From Erythrobacter colymbi (GTDB lineage: Bacteria > Pseudomonadota > Alphaproteobacteria > Sphingomonadales > Sphingomonadaceae), in the NCBI RefSeq assembly GCF_002155685.1, contig NZ_MUYK01000002.1, positions 496,001 through 560,000 of the forward strand: a DNA stretch of 64,000 bases, written 5' to 3'. The notes under the pieces were generated by a model that saw only the letters and a list, made by a program, of their open reading frames with translations, was not told the origin of the DNA and made no database searches. The first letter of the stretch is position 1. Each line of letters starts with the position of its first letter. Shown here piece after piece: positions 57,619 through 64,000 of this stretch. The translations under genes and the position numbers were made by a program.

Positions 57619-57897
57619 ATGACCGATGCCCCCTCCTTCGAAACCCGTCTCGCCCGCGCCAAGTTCCGCGCGTGGCACCGCGGCACGCGCGAGGCCGATT
57701 ACATGATCGGCGGCTATTACGATCGCTACCACGCCGGATGGGGCGAGGCCGAGCTTGCATGGTTCGAGGCCCTGCTCGACGAGGATGATGTCGACGTGAT
57801 GGCATGGGCTCTGGGCACGCAGGCCCCGCCCGAACATCTCGCCGGCGATCTGCTGGCGACCATGCAGAAGCTCGATTACGTCGACATTCCGCGCTGA
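57619..57897 (+). CDS. sdhE: Succinate dehydrogenase assembly factor SdhE
   Basis: A 92-aa SdhE, which helps attach FAD to SdhA. The start at 57619 (MTDAPSFETRLARAKFRAWHRGTREADYMIGGY) has the conserved RGxxE region (RGTREAD), then ELAWFEALLDEDDVDVMAWALG. It lies in the conserved recG-sdhE-mfd order of Alphaproteobacteria, divergent from recG, with mfd 161 bp downstream. Confidence 0.92.
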   Translation: MTDAPSFETRLARAKFRAWHRGTREADYMIGGYYDRYHAGWGEAELAWFEALLDEDDVDVMAWALGTQAPPEHLAGDLLATMQKLDYVDIPR

Positions 57898-58058
57898 GCG
57901 GCGGATTGTTCGACAAGCGGCCCGGACCCGTCTAAGGCCCGGAACAAATCCTGCGCCTCTGCTGTTTGGCAAGGGCGACCTGCCCCCCACTTAACCCCCT
58001 CCTCGTTTCGAGTTGGGGGTGTTCCTGCGTTGCCCTCTGGCACAAGTGAAGTGACCCG

Positions 58059-61000
58059 ATGCCCGACCTGAACCGCATTCTGGCGGCCCGCGATCCGCTG
58101 ACCCTCGCCTCGCTCCCGCGCGGGAGTGTGCCGCTGGTGCTCGCCGATCTCGCCCGCGCCGCCAAGCGCCGCGCGGTGTTCATCGCGCCCGATGATGCGG
58201 CGATGCGCGCGGCGGCCGAGGCGGCGCGCTTCTTCGCGCCCGAGGTGGAAGTGGTGACCTTCCCCGCGTGGGACTGCCTACCCTACGACCGCGCCAGCCC
58301 CGCCCTGTCGATCAGCGCCGAGCGGCTCGCCGCACTCCACAAGCTCCAGCAGCCGGGGACCGCGCAGCAATTGCTGGTGACCACCGTCAACGCCGTACTC
58401 CAGCGCGTGCTCACCCCCTTCCGGGTGCGCGAGAGCGTGCGCGAGTTCCGCGTCGGTACCCAGATCGGGCAGGAGAGCCTGACTGCGCTCCTCACCCGGC
58501 AGGGCTACAGCCGCACCGATACGGTGATCGACCACGGCGAATTCGCGGTGCGCGGATCGATCGTCGACATCTTCCCCTCGTCGCTGGAGGCTGGCCTCAG
58601 GCTCGATTTCTTCGGTGACGAACTCGAAAGCCTGCGCCTGTTCGATCCTGCCACCCAGCGCACGGTGGAGCGGATCGACAGCCACCTGCTGCTCCCCGCC
58701 TCCGAGGCCCTGCTCGACGAGGAGAGCATCAAGCGCTTCCGCACCCGCTACCGCGAGCTGTTCGGCGCCAATGCGACGCAGGATCCGCTTTACGAGGCCG
58801 TCTCCGAGGGCCGCCGCCTAGCGGGCATGGAGCACTGGCTCCCGCTGTTCGAGACCAAGCTCGCGACCCTGTTCGATCACCTCGGCAAGGACGATGTCGT
58901 CGTAATCGACCAGAGCGCACTCGGTGCGGCCGAGGAGCGCCTGTCCGACATCAGCGACTATCACGAACAGCGCGGCCGGATCGCCAGCGAGAAGAAGGGC
59001 TCGTACCGTCCGCTCGCTCCGCACGCGCTCTATCTCGTCCGCGCCGAGTTCGACGCCGCGCTCGTCGCCATGCCCGCCCACCGTGCCACCGGCTTTGCTT
59101 CGGAAGAAAAGGACGGCGTGGTCGATTTCGGCTTCCGCTCGGCCCGCGACTTCGCGCCGGAGCGCGGGCGCGGGGAGAATGTCTACGAAGCCGCCGCCGC
59201 GCATCTCAAGTCGGTCGGCAAGTCCGCGAAGAAGTCGCTGGTCGCGGCTTATTCGACCGGCAGCGCGCGCCGCATCGCCGCGATCATCGACGAAGCGGGC
59301 GCCCCCACTGCGCTCGCCGACAACTGGCAGCAGGCGCTGGGCCTCGCGGCGAAGAAGACCACCGCCGTGGTTATCCTCCCGCTCGAAACCGGCTTTGCCA
59401 GCGACGCGCTCGAAATTCTCACCGAGGCCGACATCCTCGGCGACCGGCTGGTGCGGCGCAAGAAGAAGCGCAAGGATTCCGATGCCTTTCTTGCTGAGCT
59501 TCAGGCGCTTTCGCAGGGCGATCTGGTGGTCCATGTCGAGCACGGGATCGGCAAATATCTCGGGCTCGAAGCGATCCCCGTCGGCAAGAGCAAGCACGAT
59601 TGCGTCGCGCTGGAGTATGCGGGCGGGGACAAGCTGTTCATTCCGGTCGAGAATATCGACGTCCTCACCCGCTACGGCTCGTCCGAGCACGCCGTCGCAT
59701 TGGACAAGCTGGGCGGCGAGGCGTGGCAGCGGCGGCGCGCCAAGCTCAAGGAGCGGATCACCGCCATCGCGGGCGAGCTGATGCAGGTCGCCGCCGCGCG
59801 CGCGCTCAGGCAGGCCCCCGCCCTCCCCGCCGATCCCGCGACCCTCGGCCAGTTCACCGACCGCTTCCCGTGGTCCGAGACCGAGGATCAGGAACGCGCC
59901 ATCGCCGACGTGCTCTCGGACCTCGAAAGCGGCCGCCCGATGGACCGCCTCGTGTGCGGCGATGTCGGCTTCGGCAAGACCGAGGTGGCGCTGCGCGCCG
60001 CCTTCGTCGCAGCGATGCACGGCCAGCAGGTCGCGGTCGTCGCGCCGACCACTTTGCTCGCCCGCCAGCACTACCAGAACTTCGCCGAACGCTTCGCGGG
60101 CTTCCCGCTTAAGGTCGGCCGTCTGTCACGCCTCGTCACGAGCAAGGAAGCCGCAGAAACCCGCGAGGGGCTGGAGAGCGGGGACATCGACCTTGTGGTC
60201 GGCACCCATGCGATCCTTTCGAAGTCCACCAAGTTCAAGAACCTCGGCCTCGTCATCGTCGACGAGGAGCAGCGCTTCGGGGTCACCCACAAGGAGAAGC
60301 TGAAGCAGCTTCGCGCTGACGTCCACGTGCTCACCCTCACCGCCACGCCGATCCCGCGCACGCTCCAGATGGCGATGAGCGGCCTGCGCGAACTCTCCAC
60401 CATCCAGACGCCCCCGGTGGACCGCCTCGCGGTGCGCACCTACGTCATGGAATGGGACGACATGGTGATCCGCGAGGCGCTGCTGCGCGAACATCACCGT
60501 GGCGGGCAGAGCTTCATCGTCGTCCCCCGCATCTCCGACATGGCCGATGTCGAGGAATGGCTGCGCGAGAACGTGCCGGAAATCAAACCCGTCTCGGCCC
60601 ACGGCCAGATGGCGCCGGGCGAAGTGGAAGAACGCATGGGCGCCTTCTACGACCGCAAGTATGACGTGCTGCTCTCGACCACCATAGTCGAAAGCGGGCT
60701 CGACATCCCGAGCGCCAACACCATCATCATACACCGCGCCGACCGCTTCGGGCTTGCCCAGCTTTACCAGCTGCGGGGGCGTGTGGGCCGGGCAAAGCTG
60801 CGCGCCTATGCCTATCTGACGCACGAGGCCGGCGTGGCCCTGTCGGAAATCGCGCAGAAGCGGCTCAAGGTGCTGGGCGATCTCGATACGCTGGGCGCAG
60901 GGTTCCAGCTGGCCAGCCACGATCTCGACATCCGCGGGGCCGGCAACCTGCTTGGCGACGAGCAGTCGGGCCACATCCGCGAGGTCGGCTTCGAGCTTTA

Positions 61001-61559
61001 TCAGGCGATGCTCGAGGAGGCGATCCTCGCCGCCAAGGCAGGCGAGATGGGCCTCGAACGGCCGCGCGACAAGCTCACCCCGCAGATCACGGTCGACGCG
61101 CCGATCATGATCCCAGAGGACTACGTGCCCGATCTCGCCGTCCGCATGGCGCTCTACCGACGCCTCAACCAGGCCGAGGGGCAGCACGAGATCGAAAGCC
61201 TCGCCGCCGAGATGATCGACCGCTTCGGCGATCTGCCGCAGCCGACCAAGAACCTCATCCGCCTGATCGAGATCAAGCATCAGGCGATCATCGCCAACAT
61301 CGCCAAGATCGATGTCGGCGCAAGGGGCACGCTGGTGGGCTTCCACCAGGACGACTTCCCCGATCCGGCGGGCCTCATTGCCTATGTATCGCGCCTCAAC
61401 GAGGGCGGGAAGGACACGGCAAAGCTGCGGCCCGACATGAAGCTCGTCATCAACCGCGCCTGGAGCGATCCGCTGAGCCGGTTGAACGGGCTGTTCCAGC
61501 TGACCAAGGGGCTGTCGGGCATCGTCCGCAAGGCGGCGAAGGCGAAGAAAGCGGCCTGA
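58059..61559 (+). CDS. mfd: Transcription-repair coupling factor Mfd
   Basis: Mfd, 1166 aa, removes stalled RNA polymerase at lesions and recruits UvrAB. The UvrB-homology module is N-terminal (VTFPAWDCLPYDRASPALSISAERLA, VRGSIVDIFPSS). The RNA-polymerase-interacting domain starts near 485 (GDLVVHVEHGIGKYLGLEAI), and the RecG-like translocase carries VCGDVGFGKTEVALRAAF, IVDEEQRFGVTHKEKLK, TATPIPRTLQMAMSGLREL and QLYQLRGRVGRAKLRAYAYL. The C-terminal D7 domain is present, so the gene looks full length. The gap at 57898-58058 before it has a short ACCCCC/GGGGGT hairpin but no gene. Confidence 0.97.
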   Translation: MPDLNRILAARDPLTLASLPRGSVPLVLADLARAAKRRAVFIAPDDAAMRAAAEAARFFAPEVEVVTFPAWDCLPYDRASPALSISAERLAALHKLQQPGTAQQLLVTTVNAVLQRVLTPFRVRESVREFRVGTQIGQESLTALLTRQGYSRTDTVIDHGEFAVRGSIVDIFPSSLEAGLRLDFFGDELESLRLFDPATQRTVERIDSHLLLPASEALLDEESIKRFRTRYRELFGANATQDPLYEAVSEGRRLAGMEHWLPLFETKLATLFDHLGKDDVVVIDQSALGAAEERLSDISDYHEQRGRIASEKKGSYRPLAPHALYLVRAEFDAALVAMPAHRATGFASEEKDGVVDFGFRSARDFAPERGRGENVYEAAAAHLKSVGKSAKKSLVAAYSTGSARRIAAIIDEAGAPTALADNWQQALGLAAKKTTAVVILPLETGFASDALEILTEADILGDRLVRRKKKRKDSDAFLAELQALSQGDLVVHVEHGIGKYLGLEAIPVGKSKHDCVALEYAGGDKLFIPVENIDVLTRYGSSEHAVALDKLGGEAWQRRRAKLKERITAIAGELMQVAAARALRQAPALPADPATLGQFTDRFPWSETEDQERAIADVLSDLESGRPMDRLVCGDVGFGKTEVALRAAFVAAMHGQQVAVVAPTTLLARQHYQNFAERFAGFPLKVGRLSRLVTSKEAAETREGLESGDIDLVVGTHAILSKSTKFKNLGLVIVDEEQRFGVTHKEKLKQLRADVHVLTLTATPIPRTLQMAMSGLRELSTIQTPPVDRLAVRTYVMEWDDMVIREALLREHHRGGQSFIVVPRISDMADVEEWLRENVPEIKPVSAHGQMAPGEVEERMGAFYDRKYDVLLSTTIVESGLDIPSANTIIIHRADRFGLAQLYQLRGRVGRAKLRAYAYLTHEAGVALSEIAQKRLKVLGDLDTLGAGFQLASHDLDIRGAGNLLGDEQSGHIREVGFELYQAMLEEAILAAKAGEMGLERPRDKLTPQITVDAPIMIPEDYVPDLAVRMALYRRLNQAEGQHEIESLAAEMIDRFGDLPQPTKNLIRLIEIKHQAIIANIAKIDVGARGTLVGFHQDDFPDPAGLIAYVSRLNEGGKDTAKLRPDMKLVINRAWSDPLSRLNGLFQLTKGLSGIVRKAAKAKKAA

Positions 61560-61703
61560 CGGCGCTGCCGGCCCCGCTTACCTGCACGGTTACGTGCATG
61601 ATGCGCAAAGGCCACAAGTCTCCCGCGCAATTGCGCGCGCCGCCGTGCGCGGCTTGTCGGTCCTTGGGCATTGTGACAAGCTTTTGTTCTTGGTGAAAAA
61701 ATA

Positions 61704-61721
61704 CCGGAGGCAAACCTCCGG
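61704..61721 (+). other. Hairpin just upstream of the receptor ribosome-binding site
   Basis: CCGGAGG (61704-61710) and CCTCCGG (61715-61721) with a CAAA loop. A purine-rich AGGAG follows 5 nt later. The perfect stem could stabilise mRNA or gate access to the receptor's start region. The left arm holds GGAGG, so the structure could also be a decoy. Confidence 0.55.
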
Positions 61722-61737
61722 CTCACAGGAGAACATC

Positions 61738-64000
61738 ATGACGGGCATGATCGCTAGCCGTAACCTGCGCCGCACCCTGCTGCTGACAGGCGCCGCCGCA
61801 ATCTTGTGGAGCAACCCCGCCCTCGCGCAGGACAGCGCACAGGCGCCCGCGGCCGAGGCCGACGAATACGAGGGCAATGTCATCATCGTGTCGGCGACCA
61901 AGCGCGACACGACGATCCAGGACGTGCCCTTCTCGATCAACGCGCAGACCCAGGAAGACATCCAGCGCTCGGGCGCGGTGACGCTCGAGGACCTGTCGCG
62001 CAATGTTGCGGGTCTCACCATCCAGAACCTCGGGCCCGGCCAGAGCCAGGTCTCGGTGCGCGGCATCTCCGCGGGGCAAGTCGTGCGCGACCAGCCCGGC
62101 GTGAAGGAGCAGGTCGGCGTCTATCTCGACGAATCGGTGATCTCGCTCTCGCTGTTCACCCCCGACATCGACCTGTTCGATCTCAACCGCGTCGAAACCC
62201 TGCGCGGTCCGCAGGGCACGCTGTTCGGCTCGGGCTCGGTCGGCGGCACCATCCGCTACATCACCAACCAGCCCCGGCTGGGCGTGACCGAGGGACAGGT
62301 CGAAACCAACGTCAACATCATCGACGGCGGCAATGCCGGAAGCCACATCAAGGGCGCGATCAACCTGCCGCTGGGTGACAGCGCCGCGATCCGCGCGGTC
62401 GGCTACTACACCCGCTATGCCGGCTTCATCGACGCGCTCGGGCCGGGCGGCGGCAAGAACGTCAACGACGGCGAGCGCTACGGCGGCCGCATCGCGCTGA
62501 CCTTCGAACCGAGCGACACGCTCTCGATCACCCCGCGCGTGATCTACCAGAAGATCACCGCCAACGGCTTCAACCGGCAGGAAATCTACAACCTGCTCGG
62601 CAACAACTTCACCACCACCCGCACCCGGGTGAATTTCGAGGACCGGCAGCAGTTCCTGATGCTGCCCGAAGCCTTCAAGGACGAGACCTTCATCGCCGAC
62701 CTGACCGTCAAGGTCGGGCTGGGCAGCATGGATCTCACCTCGGTGACCTCCTACATCGACCGCAGCATCCTCGTCAGCCGCGATGCGAGCGCGCTCACGG
62801 GTTCGGTCTCGGTCGATCTGGGCTTCCCGGATGCGGGCGTGGTGCTGCCCTCGAACCTGCGCGACACCACCGACCTCAAGACTTTCACGCAGGAACTGCG
62901 CCTTGCGTCGGACTATGACGGACCGTTCCAGTGGCTCATCGGCGGGTTCTATTCCAACGTGAACCGCGACTATCGCCAGCGCCTGCCCACCCCGGGCTAT
63001 GACGCCTTCACCGATGCGACGCTGGGCGCCGGCACGGCGGCGGGCGCGGCGAACGGCTTCCCGGCCAACTCGCCCTTCAACTCCGACCTGCCGTTCGACA
63101 TCGAACAGCTCGCGGTGTTCGGTGAGGCGAATTACGAGATCACCGACAGGCTGACCTTCACGGCGGGCGGGCGCTACTACGACTTCAAGGAAACCCGCGT
63201 CATCACCACCGGTGGCCTCTTCGCCAATGGCGATGCGGGCGTCGTCGACCGCACCGCATCGGACGGTTTCACCCCGCGCTTCCTGCTGAGCTACAAGGCC
63301 AGCGACGATGTCACCATCAACGCGCAGGCCGCGCAGGGCTTCCGGCTTGGCGGGGTCAACGATCCGCTCAACACCCCGCTCTGCAACGCGCAGGACCTCG
63401 CGCTGTTCGGCGGCTTCCAGGATTACGACGACGAGAAGCTGTGGAACTACGAGCTGGGCGTGAAGACGCAAGGCCGCGGTTTCACCTTCAACGCGGCGGC
63501 CTTCTACAATGACATCAGCAACCTTCAGGTCACGCTCGATGCGGGGTCGTGCTCGTCGCGCATCGTGTTCAACGTGCCAGAGGCCTTCGCCGCCGGGATC
63601 GAGGCCGAGCTGGGTGTCGAGCCTTCGCCGGGGCTGAACTTCAACCTCTCGGGCAGCTACATCAAGTCGGAGTTCAACAGCACTCTGCCGGGCGTGCTGG
63701 CGAGCGCGACCGGGATCCGCGATGGCAACCGCCTGCCTTCGGTGCCGGAATTCCAGCTGTCCGCCAGCGGCAGCTACGAGTGGGATCTGAACAGCTCGAC
63801 CACCGCTTTCGTAAGCGGCTCGTTCCAGCACGTCGGGTCGCGCTACACGCAGCCGGCCGACCAGGAGAACAACCCGCGCACCTTCGTGCACCGCCTGCCC
63901 TTCGGCGGCGCGCCGCTGACCGCGGCGACCACGGTCGATCTGGAGCTGCCCGATTACCAGCTGGTCAATCTCAGCGCCGGGGTCGAGCTCGACAGCGGCC
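61738..64000 (+). CDS. TonB-dependent receptor (3' end outside window)
   Basis: About 754 codons, still open at the window end. The ATG at 61738 has AGGAG at 61727-61731. A signal peptide (RTLLLTGAAAILWSNPALAQ) is followed by a plug domain: NVIIVSATKRDTTIQDVPFSI with a TonB-box-like start, DLSRNVAGLTIQNLGPGQSQVSVRGIS, VETLRGPQGTLFGSGSVGGTIRYIT. The beta-barrel has long repeated aromatic-glycine strands (FTQELRLASDYDGPFQWLIGGFYSN; FGEANYEITDRLTFTAGGRYYDFKE). It imports a large substrate across the outer membrane. The ligand is unknown; the sequence pattern is that of the large sphingomonad family often linked to carbohydrate, steroid or aromatic uptake. Confidence 0.93.
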   Translation, partial: MTGMIASRNLRRTLLLTGAAAILWSNPALAQDSAQAPAAEADEYEGNVIIVSATKRDTTIQDVPFSINAQTQEDIQRSGAVTLEDLSRNVAGLTIQNLGPGQSQVSVRGISAGQVVRDQPGVKEQVGVYLDESVISLSLFTPDIDLFDLNRVETLRGPQGTLFGSGSVGGTIRYITNQPRLGVTEGQVETNVNIIDGGNAGSHIKGAINLPLGDSAAIRAVGYYTRYAGFIDALGPGGGKNVNDGERYGGRIALTFEPSDTLSITPRVIYQKITANGFNRQEIYNLLGNNFTTTRTRVNFEDRQQFLMLPEAFKDETFIADLTVKVGLGSMDLTSVTSYIDRSILVSRDASALTGSVSVDLGFPDAGVVLPSNLRDTTDLKTFTQELRLASDYDGPFQWLIGGFYSNVNRDYRQRLPTPGYDAFTDATLGAGTAAGAANGFPANSPFNSDLPFDIEQLAVFGEANYEITDRLTFTAGGRYYDFKETRVITTGGLFANGDAGVVDRTASDGFTPRFLLSYKASDDVTINAQAAQGFRLGGVNDPLNTPLCNAQDLALFGGFQDYDDEKLWNYELGVKTQGRGFTFNAAAFYNDISNLQVTLDAGSCSSRIVFNVPEAFAAGIEAELGVEPSPGLNFNLSGSYIKSEFNSTLPGVLASATGIRDGNRLPSVPEFQLSASGSYEWDLNSSTTAFVSGSFQHVGSRYTQPADQENNPRTFVHRLPFGGAPLTAATTVDLELPDYQLVNLSAGVELDSG

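Noticed and set aside
61723..63891. A 722-codon open frame on minus across the TonB-dependent receptor
   Set aside because: Antisense to a clear receptor sequence with RGPQG and plug motifs; no domain, and its composition mirrors the sense gene.

Overview
This is a contiguous, high-GC stretch of chromosome from an alphaproteobacterium. Gene content and order point to Sphingomonadales, most likely Erythrobacteraceae: a PEP-CTERM/XrtA-type regulatory pair, an imuA-imuB SOS cassette with an alphaproteobacterial LexA box, recG-sdhE-mfd, an ATP-independent 531-aa-type isocitrate lyase, a TonB-dependent receptor, and palindromic intergenic repeats of the kind common in this group. That assignment is inference; no rRNA is present. 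There are three tRNA genes, one likely 6S RNA, and no prophage, insertion sequence or CRISPR array that I can support.

Layout. 1-1.3 kb: SOS mutagenesis genes imuB (cut by the window edge) and imuA, behind a promoter overlapped by a LexA box. 1.4-5 kb: amino acid permease, panB, SLC10-type transporter. 5-11.3 kb: exopolysaccharide/PEP-CTERM-type operon (sugar transferase, PrsK kinase, PrsR sigma-54 activator, TPR lipoprotein). 11.5-15 kb: RamB/ScfR-type regulator divergent from isocitrate lyase aceA and a 61-aa protein gene. 15-18.1 kb: secreted M20 peptidase and SLC13 permease. 18.2-22.4 kb: tRNA-Leu, suhB-like gene, efp, ydcF-like gene, thiE and small exported proteins. 22.4-28.6 kb: central carbon operon tkt-gap-pgk-(two small genes)-fba. 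28.8-30.8 kb: zauP-like/zapA, 6S RNA, 5-formyl-THF cyclo-ligase, DUF2842. 30.8-36.6 kb: tRNA-Asp, YdeI-like gene, branched-chain 2-oxoacid dehydrogenase genes, thyA, tRNA-Pro. 37-47.9 kb: an eight-gene operon tldD-tldE-DUF4159-moxR-DUF58-BatA-DUF4175-membrane protein. 48-55.5 kb: AraC-family regulator, a 12-codon ORF, CHASE2-EAL protein, DUF3429, SDR, UbiB-family kinase, low-molecular-weight phosphatase. 55.5-64 kb: recG, sdhE, mfd and a TonB-dependent receptor cut by the window end.

The most striking non-coding signal is three near-perfect parS (ParB-binding) palindromes at about 18.35, 36.62 and 54.90 kb, 18.28 kb apart. Each is accompanied on one side by a degenerate array of a GGGGGTCTGG-like unit repeating every 10-11 bp, about one DNA helical turn. 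This implies a centromere-like, origin-proximal part of the chromosome and a parS-associated element that I do not recognise. A second unusual locus is the 12-codon ORF near 49.47 kb, with a strong Shine-Dalgarno, its own terminator, two tandem TTAA-N7-TTAA (CtrA-type) boxes, and a promoter-like motif shared with a small membrane protein gene 12.5 kb away.
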